Below are positions 22,694 through 34,014 of a stretch of 64,000 nucleotides of DNA, piece after piece. The stretch is from Schistocephalus solidus (taxonomy: Eukaryota; Platyhelminthes; Cestoda; Diphyllobothriidea; Diphyllobothriidae). The stretch lies in assembly GCA_017591395.1 (NCBI GenBank), contig WEDG01007181.1, forward strand, positions 1-64,000, read 5' to 3'. Position 1 is the stretch's first letter; the number at the start of each line of letters is the position of its first letter. A program made the translations under genes and the position numbers. Under the pieces are notes generated by a model. That model saw only the letters and a list, made by a program, of their open reading frames with translations. It was not told the DNA's origin and did not search any database.

Positions 22694-23275
22694 ATGCGAC
22701 ACATGCGTTCTTTGCTTGCCGGTCGTCATATGGATGATGCCATTTTCTGACAGATCTGGCTTGATAAGCTTCCCCTGCTTATGCAGCAGGTATTGGCTAT
22801 GCTCGACGCGAGCACCTCATTGAAAAAATAAGCCACTCATGCAGACAGAATCATGGAGTGCTACCCAAGTTGTACCGCATGTTCTAGTTTTCAACAGACA
22901 TCAGTGTTTACTTCCAGATCTGATAATATTAACACCCCTGCTCATCAAGGCACTCCATAGTCAGAATGTGACACTCCTTATTTGACTTTATCATCGTGCT
23001 GTAGTGCCTATCGACGCACCGCACCATCATCAGACCTTTCGCCACCGTCAAATATCATGAGTAGCATTGATTATGAATATTTAAAGGATACCGTATGCCT
23101 TTTATGCACGAAAATCAGCAAAATGTGTTCTATCATCAACAATCTCCAGTCAAATAGTCGTCAAACATTTCAACATCGACGGTCCAAAATCACGGGAATG
23201 GCAGCCACAGACCGTGTGCTGGAACCATCGTACCTATGGTGTAAATGCACGCAGGTGTATTCCGCCGTGCAAATT
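22694..23275 (+). pseudogene. Ty3/gypsy-like gag, 3' part
   Basis: Directly after the LINE the gag frame resumes with MRHMRSLLAGRHMDDAIF, then QIWLDKLPLLMQQVLAML and THADRIMECY, the usual C-terminal capsid pattern. An in-frame TGA follows AIF and a TAA lies near 22830. A zinc-knuckle-like segment near 23214-23270 reads CWNHRTYGVNARRCIPPC. The reading stops where family B copy B6 begins. No protease or pol was found. Confidence 0.72.
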
Positions 23276-24250
23276 GAGTATCTGCAACTTTTTCAAATAG
23301 TTCACAGAGCTCGCTTTCATTGCCAGAATAACACGGAGGATAAAGACACAGCCAATAAACGTTTTTTATCGTGAGAGAGGATGACTGAAGCAAAGCATCT
23401 ATTTCCAGAAAAGGACGAAATTCTCAGCCGAAAAGGGAATTGTACAAAGGATGACTTAATATAAAGGAGGCAACCACCCCCACGTGTTTCAGCGCGGTCG
23501 TTTCTGTACAAAGCGTTGCGTCAGAAATAAGAGAGTGAGCCCAGGATTCAGTGATGCACAGCACATCTGGATCAAGCTCAAAGGCTACTGTTCTAAGCTC
23601 AGTCATCTTATTTACAACTGATCTCGCATTGAGTGAAACTAAGCTGAGCGTATTCCTGAGCTGCAGGTTACGCTAATCAGTATTTTTAAAACAAGGATAA
23701 TTTGGTCACGGAGAAGAAAACTGGAAAGAAGAAGCGAAAGGTGGGAACCAAAATTGCTCTGGTCTACAATTTGTCAAAATTTTACTGTTATAAGAACTGA
23801 GATTATTGTACAACGGCATATTTGGATAAAAACCTCAGAATGGAAGGCTATATTGTGGCGTTTGAAAGATAGCCGGTGGCATAAAAAATGAGATTTTCAT
23901 GGATGTTAGCATAAATTGGCGGAAAACGTGCAGTTGAAAAATAAATTAATGATTTTGAAAAACTGGAAACATAATTAGAAGCCTTAATTATTTGGGGATT
24001 TTGGCCTCCTTGTAGGTTGGGAAGGGTGCTTACATTAGCGTTCGCAGCTATTGAAGATGCTGAGGGGTTAGCAGGTTTCCCATCGGTAATGACATTACTG
24101 AATTTAATGCCTGGATTAGCCAATGATTCAGATTTAAGTCAAGTCACTTTAAGTAGCTTTATTGAGGAAAGTAGGCTTTCGCCCTTGAGCTCCCTATTCA
24201 CATGCAAAAATGTCTATAGTACAAACGTTTACAGTGATATATCTGACAAA
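23276..24250 (-). mobile_element. LINE family B, copy B6 (5' part with leader)
   Basis: It matches the endonuclease N-terminal region (ELRTVAFELDPDVLCITESW at 23424-23606) and the leader shared with B3. A minus-strand frame in the leader (23848-24123, MANPGIKFSNVITDGKPANP onward) may be the remnant of a first open frame, but I see no zinc finger or other motif in it. Frameshifted near 23500. The boundary with family C near 24250 is approximate. Confidence 0.7.
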
Positions 24251-26150
24251 TGAAAATGTAGGGTCATCGATATGTGTGGGCCAGGCGCAACCTGCCACTG
24301 TTTACACAATCTTCATTATATTTACAATAGTTTCTCAGAAAATGAGTATCTAGTTTAAATTTAAATGTGTCAACAGTTTCTGAAAGGACCACCTCGTCAG
24401 GGAGTCCGTTCCATGCTCCAACGACCCTCCGCGAAAAGGCGTTCCGACGAACTTCCGTGTGGACAAACTTCCTCCGCAGTTTGAAGGGATGACCCCGCAG
24501 ATGTTCCGTCCCAGCCAATTTGAAGAAGTCAGCAAAATTGTAGAACGAAATCGCGGCCTCTGACAATCCGGTAGGTTTGGATGAGGTCACCGCGTAGTTG
24601 CCTGTAATTTAGTGGAAACAAATCAAGTTCAATTTATCTGGCATCGTAAGGCAGATGACTTAGATTCTTGACCATCTTCGTAGCCCTCGCCTGCACTCGT
24701 TCCAGCTGTAGATAATCCTTCTTAAACCACGGACGCCAGGCCTGAATGGCATATTCCAAGTGAGATCGAACAAATACCCCGCAGGTTTTTCAGAAGAGTT
24801 CCTTATCAATCTGCTCAAATCCACGTCTGAGCACAAATAAGACCTGTGTAGCGCGTTTAGCTGCCTTTAAACACTGTGAAGATGGTTTAAGTGAGGAGTT
24901 TATTAGAACACCGAGGTCCTTCTGTTCCTTAACAATTGAAAGGGGCTGCCCATTGAGAATGTATTGGTAGGAATCATCCTCCTCACTGGTCCTTTTGGTA
25001 CGCAGTCTTAGGACTACACACTTCCCAACGTTAAAATTGAAGAGCCAACGAGCAGACCAGCTGCTTAGACGGTTGAGATCCTCTTGAAGTGCGTGCCTGT
25101 CGAAATCAGATCTGATGACCCTCCACAATTTAACATCCTCTGCAAACATGATGACGCTGCCATCTAGTTCACCAACACAGTCGTTGATGTACACTAAGAA
25201 GAGTAACGGCCCTAATACCGAGCCTTGAGGGACACCACTTAGAACCGGAGTAGGTGTTGACTTCGAGGTATCGACGCACACAGTTTGCAATCTATCTTTA
25301 AAAAAGTCTGCGATCCACGTCAGCAGCATTCCTCTTATGCCGATTTCAGATAATTTGTAGATGAGACACTGTGTGGGACACTGTCAAACGCCTTCTTGAA
25401 ATCAGTGTTTATGACGTCAACCCTAACATTTTCGTCTAGTGCACGAGTCCACTGCTCTGTGGAGAGTAATAAACTAGAAAGACAGGAGCGATTCTGTCTG
25501 AAGCCATGCTGGAGATCTGAGAGTAATTGGTTTTCCTCAAAGAACTTCATGTTTGCCTTCTTGATTATTGATTCCATTATTTTACAGCAAATGGAGGTTA
25601 GGCTGACAGGCCGATAATTGTTGACATTAGATCGAGCACCACTCTTGTATATGGGGTATATATTTGCTGCCTTCCATTCTTATGGCAGTTCCCTGATTCA
25701 AATGACGAATTAAATATATGCGCTAGTGGTTTGGACAGTTCGCTGGCCAGTTCTTTCAAGAACTTGGCCGGTATATCGTCTGGACCAGATGACTTCGCTT
25801 CTTTCAGATTTCGCAGTTCTAGTTCCACGAGAGGTTCCTGGAAGATTATATATTCAAGCACTGGATCGGCGTCAATAACAGCACTGTTGACGTGGTCAAG
25901 CTGACGTTCCAGTTCTCTAGTGAAAACTGAGGCAAAAAACCGACCTAAGTACTCGGCTTTGTCGCAATTTTCAACGACTTCAACACCTTTCCCATCCATG
26001 AGTACTGCTACTGGGTCCTTGTTTTTTAGTCGGCTACTGATATAATGGAATAAAATTTTTGGTTTATATTCAGCCTGTTGAATAATTCTTGATTCATAGT
26101 TCTTCCTTGCCTGACGGATCATCCTTTTTTACAGCGTTTCTTTGATGACG
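24251..26150 (-). mobile_element. CR1-like LINE (family C), 5'-truncated
   Basis: A minus-strand LINE related to, but clearly different from, family F. It lacks the endonuclease and starts within the RT-proximal region near 26150. Its 3' boundary is set only by the end of coding similarity near 24260. Confidence 0.75.
24264..26128 (-). pseudogene. CR1-like reverse transcriptase (family C), broken
   Basis: Four frames in order: RT N-terminal region 26122-25598 (KSSGPDDIPAKFLKELASELSK, the usual LINE GPDxIP motif); 25577-25335 (LLSDLQHGFRQNRSC, then DFKKAFDSVPH, motif A); 25329-24790 (SGVPQGSVLGPLLFLVYIND, motif B; MFAEDVKLW, motif C; KEQKDLGVLINSS); and the C-terminal segment 24590-24264 (RRNAFSRRVVGAWNGLPDEVV). 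Motif C has Glu in place of the first catalytic Asp. Three frame breaks. Confidence 0.8.
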
Positions 26151-26154
26151 AAAT

Positions 26155-26640
26155 TCTTTGAGATGCTCTGCTACCCTCAACGTGGTGTATTGTGGCCAAG
26201 CAGGAAAATCGGCCTCTACACGCCTACATAAACACCAGTTGGCTGTGAAGAGACAAGACCACTTTTTTCAAGGTGCCATGCATAAATTAGAAACTGGGTA
26301 CAAATTTGCATTGGAAAACACTTACATTGTTGGCTTCTGCCCTTCGAAGAAAGGTCGGGCATTCTTAGAAGCCATTCACTTTGATGACTCGTGCATTACT
26401 CCGCACATCAAATTGGATGCCGTATGCAACAATATCAGGGAAAAGTGAAAAAGACTGTAACCAATCCAGATGAGATGTCAACCGATAATACCAGCTACTG
26501 GCAGAACTGATTCAGCAATACTGATTTTTCCGACGCATTTTAAATATTAACTGGTTTTTGCACAACTACCAAAAGTCTGAAGATGATCCGGGGAACCAGC
26601 GTCGAAACTTTACTTAATAAATTTACTTATTGTTTCTTAT
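26155..26640 (+). pseudogene. Second PLE-type GIY-YIG endonuclease remnant and 3' tail
   Basis: The plus frame at 26158-26448 reads VVYCGQAGKSASTRLHKHQL, ETGYKFALENTYIVGF and IKLDAVCNNIREK. This resembles the C-terminal endonuclease of a Penelope-like element (a VYxGQTGKxxxxRLxxH stretch), and is a different family from 1944-13174. RT is not present. The tail to about 26640 holds a small hairpin near 26576-26605 ending in cgaaac. Confidence 0.55.
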
Positions 26641-27089
26641 TATATTTCTTGGGATCCCTACCTTCCAATTTATACAGTTAAACGTATATATGTTTATAAA
26701 ATATATTTGCTATCCCATAAAGTGTTAGCTGAAATTAGGAAATACTTTTTCAGTTTGGTAAAACAATTACTTCGTTTGTTAAGAAACTTCAAATGAAGCC
26801 TCCTCCTATTATATTTCAGTCATTTTTTTATGAGTTCGGCTTTTAAACTGACCATTTCCGGCCAACAGCATGAACCACACTGTATAAAAAATGACTTGAT
26901 AACTTAATTTGCATTTGTCTCATTGCTTTTTGATGGCCTTGCAAAATGAAATATACATTATGGAAATCATGCACAAAAGTATTCTTTGAAAATTTCTAAT
27001 TAAGAGATTATTAAGACCTTGAGGTGTCCATTATTGAGAAGCCCTTGCAGTATTCCCTATTGAGGCATTCTCTCTGTGTATTTATTAGT
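26641..27089. other. AT-rich sequence, no gene recognised
   Basis: No open frame, repeat or RNA signal that I can support. Confidence 0.5.
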
Positions 27090-27345
27090 GTTTCTTAAAA
27101 AGTATACAACGTGATCCATATTCATTGCGAAAGTTTTTAATAACATGTAATATTTTCCTTATAGCGACGCTTAATTTGTGGTTTTCCCTAAATGTAATGT
27201 ACACAAAATGTAGGTTGTAAACCCTGCATGCAAGTGTCATGGCAGTTCAGGTACAAAATTATTCTGGAATTAAGACGATTATTTACAACCGTGAGGTGCC
27301 CTTTCTTTTAATATACAATTTGATGAAGGATTTTGGCAGATGATA
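27090..27345 (+). repeat. Unclassified dispersed repeat family G, copy 1 (partial)
   Basis: It aligns with 30560-30810: shared phrases are ttattagtgtttctt, gtatacaacgtgatccatat/gtatgcaacatggtccacat, a run equivalent to aaccctgcatgcaagtgtcatg/aaccttgactgtaagtgtaacg, then attattctggaattaagac/gttattctcgaattgaagg and ccctttcttttaatatacaat/cctttcttaaagcatataatt. Highly diverged and noncoding. Confidence 0.6.
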
Positions 27346-27351
27346 ATGATT

Positions 27352-27503
27352 CTTTTGACCTTCTTGTGAAAAACTCGGTGGCCTCGGAGGGATTCGAACC
27401 CTAAATAGCCAGTTAGAGCGTTAGCTGTACTAAAGCCTTCCCATTTGCTGGCGTGGGTTCGAATCCCACCGAGGTCGCCTAGTTTTTCACAAGTGGGTCA
27501 AAG
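27352..27503. repeat. Inverted repeat of tRNA-like SINE (family B SINE) ends
   Basis: The left arm 27352-27402 (cttgtgaaaaactcggtggc continuing to the reversed B box ggattcgaaccc) is nearly the reverse complement of the right arm 27453-27503 (gggttcgaatcccaccgagg, then tcgcctagtttttcacaag). The ~50-base spacer contains gttagagcgttagctgtact, the tRNA-like centre of the family seen at 42354 and 58100. The plus strand could therefore fold into a long hairpin. Confidence 0.7.
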
Positions 27504-28339
27504 GAATTTGATGAAGACATACTTGGCTATCAAATGAGTGCAAGAAAGAATATTGTCATGCATGTTTTCCACAAAATGTGTTCGCCGTTTTAACGGCATC
27601 GTAAATTAATGATAAGAATTCTCACTTCTCAAGTAGTCATTCGTTACAGTGAGAATATTCACCCTGCCCGATATGTATTGCGCGACCGCCTATCTTAAGT
27701 GGGCATGGCGTTCCTAGCTCCGTATCTTTTTACTGAGAAATGGCATTTTAACTCAGACATACACCCAATTAACCTGTTTTGCCACAGACATTCTGAGCGT
27801 TTGAAAAACACTGAAATCCTAATTATGTAATACTGTTCTCAATGAAAGCAATTATATTGACTAAAGAATATTTTAATTCTACACATACTACCAAACGTTT
27901 GACCAAACTCCCAGGATCCTAGTAAGCATACCGTTCACAAAATTTAACTTATATTTCCTTACTACATTAGTGGTGAATTAATGTTCGTTAGTCCGTAGCT
28001 AAAACCCTTGCCATGACAAATTTACTTCAGACTAGCAAATTACTTTCTGGGGAAATTTTAAGGATAACTTTTCTTCAAAACTAACTGTCATTAATGCACC
28101 CTATCAACGTCCATATCTTTTTGACGTGAAATCATTGTTTTCAACTGTCCACTAATGAACCTACAGTAAATATTTTGTTGTCGTGCATTTAAAAAAGCCT
28201 ATAATCAGAAATTTGTCATGGTATTCTTACTTTATGTCTTCAAATTGTGTAATTCCGGGTTGATGGACGACGCTACATACCAGTTGACGGGGCAGGTGGG
28301 GTGGGGTGCACAAACAGCTCATTTTTCTTAACCCTGGTG
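27504..28339. other. AT-rich sequence, no gene recognised
   Basis: I see nothing that I can support as a gene or repeat. Confidence 0.5.
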
Positions 28340-29070
28340 ATTTACTTATGGCTCATTCAGAGAAGAACGTCTGTACACGTATGTATGGTCATTTTCAACT
28401 ACGTAGACGATAATAAAATACTTAACGTGAACAAAAAAAGCAGAAGGGCTCCGTAATGAGCCAAAACCTCGCATTTGTGTTCTGCAGCGGGAGAAAGTCA
28501 GTGAAACACGTGTCTGAGGCTTTATCTGCCAGTAAAGCGTATCATTTAACCTCGATGAAAAGCTACAACTCACGGTTAAAACTATCATATTGGGAGAAGG
28601 GACCAATTTTGAGCAGAGAGGACAAGGAATGCACGGCAAACTCGTCCTGTCGTAGAACAAAAATGCAGCTTTCAAGTGCTCTGACTTCGTGGATCGTACC
28701 GATGTGTGAAGAAAACGACAGCTTGTCTGCACTTTGCTTGAGCTAATTGAGAACCTATACTTCAGTGGGATGCTTAAGAGCCATAAAAAGGCATTCAATG
28801 CGACTTTTTGTGTGGAGTGGTTGCCCCGAGAATTTCCTGTAAAGTGCCTTTCATCCTCTGCAGCAAAAGATAGGGAGACCATACATTTCCAACAAGGCCT
28901 GTTACATTTGCCCTTCGCGTTAAGTGCGTCCTTCGAAAGGACTACACTACAGCTAGCAGACATAGGGAAGCCGCTCAGACGAAACCGACCAGTGAGGCCC
29001 CAATTGTGCACACCGCTTCAAGTGGTCTTTATGAAGTCAGGTGTACGTTTGGATGAACGTACCTAAAAAA
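28340..29070. other. Unidentified GC-richer segment with long opposing frames
   Basis: This segment is visibly richer in G and C than its flanks. It is open on the minus strand for 221 codons (28346-29011) and on the plus strand for shorter stretches (28456-28746, 28734-29066). I recognise no domain in any frame: no zinc finger spacing, RT box or signal peptide. It may be a piece of an unrecognised mobile element or an old gene. Opposing frames of this kind can arise by chance. Confidence 0.3.
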
Positions 29071-29685
29071 AGACTAATTCTGCAATCGGTCAGGCTTAAT
29101 CACCATAGAATTCAACGTCAACAAACGCACTTATACCTTTTTCCTCTGCGGGCCGGCACAATGACGGGTTAGCGAGTGGGGAAATTCAAAAAGAATAAAG
29201 GTTATCGGGAGGGGTATTGGGTGAGCTGAAATTCTAAAATGGGAATTCGATTTCAAGAGATTACTTAGGCTGGTTTTTTTATTAGTTAGCGTGCAGGATA
29301 AACGCCAATTATTTCAGTCACGTCAGAATGCGGGCTTTTAAATAAGCTTCTTCTCGACTGCCACCATAACCTACGCTTTGTAAAAATGACTAGTCAACTT
29401 GTATGCATATTTCCGCTTATGTATTTTCGATGGCCTAGAAAAGTCAAATATGTTTTATATCAAATATGCACGAAAATATTAAATATTGCACTTATTTGGT
29501 AGCAAGTTACATCTTCGTAAAATTTTTAACCTTCAGCAGGCTATAATTTTGCTTAAAAATTTGTTCAATTGCTCAATAATGTTGAATCCCACCTGCCATT
29601 CAATTGCTTTCAGGATTTACAAAATAAATGATATATACACACCTTTTGAGAACATAGCACCTTTCCCTACGCTGATTAAGTGGTC
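29071..29685. other. AT-rich sequence, no gene recognised
   Basis: No supported feature. Confidence 0.5.
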
Positions 29686-29689
29686 ACAT

Positions 29690-30110
29690 GAGCTTATAAA
29701 ACTTTGTAGTTGATGTGGATCACGTAACATATTTTATCAGCAGCATTAATAAATGTTAATATAATATGTTTCATGGATCTTAAAAAGACCCTACGATTAA
29801 AAACTTTTACAAATCGACAAATACCATTTCTCTCAACACAAACTTAAAAGAAGACATAATTTTTCTATGGAAAAAGTACAAGAAAGAGAATGTTAGTGCA
29901 TCAAAGTTCAGTGAGAAAATTTCATGCTATTTAAGTGATCCGTTTTTACGGAGTGTTGCCAGAACGAAGCTCGTCAAAACCTCATATCATAACCTGAAAT
30001 AATTAATTTTACAAGCATATTTAGGTAATTTTTTCTTCAAATCAAGAACACATTTCAGGATTGTTTATGATATTTCATGCGCTAGCAACTTTATGCCATC
30101 TATCTTATAT
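29690..30110 (+). repeat. Unclassified dispersed repeat family G, copy 2
   Basis: Its second half aligns with 30780-31110: agaagacataatttttct with agaaggcttaattttctt, cagaacgaagctcgtcaaaa with gaaagaagctcgttcaaaa, aattaattttacaagca with aatcaattttacgaccc, then aacacatttcaggattg and tgatatttcatgcgctagca with their counterparts. Noncoding and AT-rich. Confidence 0.55.
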
Positions 30111-30519
30111 CATTTTGCTTGAATTATTTTTATAAGGCTCTAATTTTAGGATGACCACAAAATTAAACACGCATATCGAACTTCCAAGTAAACTAGTCTA
30201 CTTACCTATTCTTCTACCAGACGCAACTATCCGTGTAATGCACTGAAAAGCGTAACATTAATTATCATGCCGGATTTTGAACGAGCCCCTTTCTGACCGC
30301 CTGCATAAAGCACTTTTTATTATCTGATTACCTAATTGCTTACATTTTCCCGTTGATTATTAGTGCATTTATAAATGTAAATATATTTTATAAAACGCAT
30401 GCCCAAATATATTCCTTTTGTACTCATTTGGTAGTAAACTACGTCTTCTTCAAACTGTTTACTAGATAAAAGTGTATCTTTCAGTTTTTGAAACGTTTCT
30501 TTTTATAAAAATTTGAAGC

Positions 30520-31110
30520 CGATGAAATGAGAATCATCTAGGAATCATTTACATAATGTTATTAGTGCTTCTTGTAAAGTATGCAACATGGTCCACATCA
30601 ATCGCATAATTGCATGGACACTATATGACTTCTTTTTATTGTATAGAGAAATATTTCATTGTCCTTACATGGAATTTATACAGCTTTTCGTATGGAAACC
30701 TTGACTGTAAGTGTAACGCCGGGCGGGGTTCAAAAGTTATTCTCGAATTGAAGGCATTTTTAAAACCAAACTATGACCTTTCTTAAAGCATATAATTGGA
30801 AGAAGGCTTAATTTTCTTCTAAATGACAGCAAAAAAGCACACTTTTTGCAAATTGTTTTTTTTACTTAAAAATATGCATAGAGGCATCAAAAACCCACGG
30901 GGAAATGTAGACCACGTAAGCAGGCATTCTGTACGCAGCGTAGTTCTTTTGCAGACAGTCGGAAAGAAGCTCGTTCAAAAGGTGGTATCCTGGTGCGACC
31001 GAAATATCTTGTGATTATGTCACGTGATAATCAATTTTACGACCCAACTGAAGTAATCTTTTGAAATCTAACACGCATTTTGGAATTTTGGTTCATATTT
31101 CATGGGATAG
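30520..31110 (+). repeat. Unclassified dispersed repeat family G, copy 3 (longest)
   Basis: It carries both halves: 30560-30810 aligns with copy 1 and 30780-31110 with copy 2, so it defines the order of the family. No protein frame or tRNA head was seen. Confidence 0.55.
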
Positions 31111-32110
31111 CACATTTACTGCAAATGCGTATTTTCGCCACCTTGCTGCGAAGTAGACCGCTCTGCCAAATTGATGAGTAAGAATCAAAAACGTAATTTT
31201 TCCCGTCTAAGATTACTTAAATTTTCAGAAAAGTATCATTTATAACTTTATCATTGTTATTTTGTGTTCCCTTTTTTCTTGACTTTCTTATCATTTTTTA
31301 CTTTATGTCACTGTTTCATCCAGATTTTTATGTGTTGATCGATACGTAAAATGCGCCCGATGTTCTTATCCGTGAACTTTTTAATGGCATAGGCCGTGTG
31401 ACCTTCGATCTTACCTTTATGCCAACTATCTACTGAAATGATTGAAATCCAATTGCATTTGGCTTCACTATTCTTCTTGTACAACTGCTGGCTGCAGATG
31501 AAAGGCATCCGACTGGTTTGTGAATGTCGGATAATTCTTTCCATATTTGAGTTCAGGCCATTTTATAAATCAAAACCCTTGCGAACCACCAGACGGTTTG
31601 TCACTTTTATCGTGCACTTCAAAAACCTGGGATACTACCTCCGAAGAATGCGAGTTAATCAGCAAAATCAATGAGCCAACTATGCTTTTGTCGGTTTTCT
31701 ACTATCAGGCTACTTAGAAAAACACAGAAGTCGGATTCAGGTACATATGAACTCAAATACAGCTGACAAAAATGCATTCAAATGCTAACGAAACCCACAG
31801 AAGTGTTGGTTTTACTGCGCATGAACCAGCCTGTTCTTAGGACCCAATACTGCATAAGGACAGGAGATCCTACAATGCTTTTTCGGGCACATATTAAAGC
31901 AACAGCCAGGTTACAAACACTTGAGGTCGTAATCAGCTGCATTTATTCAAGCGCTCTAACAGTTGATTCACCTGTTCACGCTCAGGGGGGTTTTGCTACC
32001 GCGAATATTTAAAGTTTTAAGAGGGAATTTCACCCAATTAATCATTCTTCCCCTCTTCTATTTCTACTGTGCAACTTACTGCTGTCTAATGTATGCATTT
32101 GGGATTTCAG
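31111..32110. other. Sequence upstream of a beta-mannosidase exon; probable intron
   Basis: No further exon was recognised. Opposing short frames at 31308-31674 have no motif. The end is a splice acceptor (tttgggatttcag, 32098-32110). Being between exons of one gene it is probably intron, with the preceding exon outside what I can identify. Confidence 0.45.
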
Positions 32111-32426
32111 GGAAGATACCGTTGGAATCGAAATCCGGAGGCAAATAAGACGATTGCACCATCATCCAAGCATCGTTGTGTGGGCAGCCAACAATGAAGT
32201 TGAGCTGGCAATCGCAGGCGAATGGTACCCCTACTCACCAGAACTGCGGAAACAGTACAAGGCCGTTTTTCTCGACCGGGTTAGTGCAACTGTTCGCAGC
32301 GAGGAGGCAAAACCGCCGTGGCCGTGGGTGAGCTCCGAAAGTTACGCACCCCGCAAGTGCCTACTGTCTTCACCGAGTAACGGACAGCGATCCGAGAGGC
32401 GTGGTGGAGTCGACACAAACCCTCAG
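32111..32426 (+). CDS. MANBA: Beta-mannosidase (GH2), exon with acid/base glutamate
   Basis: Beta-mannosidase removes terminal beta-mannose from N-glycan breakdown products in the lysosome. After an ag acceptor at 32109-32110 the exon gives EDTVGIEIRRQIRRLHHHPS, then IVVWAANNEVELAIAGEW. The first Glu after NN is the expected acid/base catalyst. SSPSNG later matches the conserved SSPTNG of animal enzymes, and DTNPQ ends the exon before a gt donor at 32427. About ten extra residues (around PWPWVSSESYAPRK) stand before SSPSNG relative to the human enzyme as I remember it. The first base completes a codon split by the preceding intron; the exon ends in phase 0. Confidence 0.85.
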
Positions 32427-33654
32427 GTACTAAATCCTGTCTTTTGCGTTGTGACCAAATTTGGGCGATGTGCAGAAGTCTTATTTGCTTTGACGTACTG
32501 AGTGAATTTAGTTTTCTTTAGTGGCCTTGCCTGCACCTTTGAGTTCCATCGGGTTGTGTTACGAGAACACTAATTTTCCCCATGCTCCACGGTGAAGAGT
32601 TGTTTCATTCAATTGATAAAGCTAAAATTTCCAGATACCTTGAAATTAGTGCATACAAGTTTGGGTGGACCAACCGATTCCGACATGGACGCTTTGTCAC
32701 TGTCCTTCAAATTAGCATGTTGGCTGGAAGGTTTGCAACAACCAGTCTGCTGGTTAGTATTTGACTCAGTTATCGAAATTTTATCAGAACAAAACGCCTG
32801 TTTGGTCCAACCAAACATGTCTTCTCCAAGTCCGATTTTTTTCCAACCTGTCTCAAGCTTGCCTTGCTGATATAATTTACGTCAAGACCAAGGACAGCTA
32901 GGTGAACGATCGGTTTTAACTAATCATCATCAAGCCTGCACCACTGAAGGTAAAGTTAAATCACTTAGGGTGGACAATTAAACACCATTAATTTTGTCTT
33001 CGTTTTGCGGTACGCCCGGATGGGATTTCAACAGTAATGTATTGTGTGTGAATGTAAAGGAGGCCACTGGAAGGACGTACTCCGGCATGTGAGGTAGTGA
33101 GGTTAAATGTAAGTGGCGGTATTAGTAGGGAAGTAGGACAAGGGGACTGGCAGGGGGAGTGTCGAGGAAATTACCACGAGCTTTAAACAACGCCGCAGCC
33201 GAGTAGAGGTAGGTTTTTAGTCTGTGCATGGGTCTTTTGTGGCCGGAGACTTGCTCCCGTAGCAGTGACCTTGTATGACAATTGGGTGCTTCATAGAGCC
33301 TTCGCATGGGAGCTCCTTTTCGATGCCCCTTTGCAACCGAGAGTGAACTTAAACCGGTTTAACAATCATATTTTGCTGGCTAAGCTAAAAAGGGTTCGTT
33401 AATTACAATGCAAAGGCGCTGGGCTTTTCTATCAGCTTCTCTATGGGCGTGGATACTAGCGCAGACGCCCAGGGGCGTACATATTAGTTGTACAACCTGA
33501 TGCATAAACATGTCGTGCGTGGGACACGCAGACAGACTCTACGGGTAACTCTATCAGCCATTACGCCCAATCCCGGCGCCCGATAGCGGCCCGGCTAGGG
33601 CAGACGACTGGTGCACGAGGCTGACTCTAGCAATCCAGCCCGTGGCGCTGTAGC
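32427..33654. other. Start of the large beta-mannosidase intron, no other feature
   Basis: The intron opens with gtactaaat and closes at 57085 with ttttcag. Up to 33654 no repeat or gene was recognised. Short frames at 32582-32870 and 33122-33307 carry no motif. Confidence 0.5.
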
Positions 33655-34014
33655 ACATTCTTCACTATAACACAGTTGATGCGCTTAAATTTATCACGTC
33701 CACTAAAAGTCACGGCTTCGAAGGTTGCTACTTGACGGTAGATTTCAGATCTCAAAGTCAGTCCTGTGTGGGATCTGGGTGTATGCGGGTTTGTAGGGGT
33801 ACTAATTAGGGGAGCCACCGTATTGTTAGAATTAGCTCCCTCCATTTGTATTCTGCAGGTGTTGAATGCGCCATTGGCCACCTTTAACTGGTACTCAATA
33901 CTCACCTGTGGTTCCTTAAAGCTGAGATCCGCCCAGCAGCCACACCCGATAACCGCTTCGACCATCGGGCTAAAATAGGCGAGGGTTTCTGGTGTCGTGT
34001 GTGTTTCCACACCC

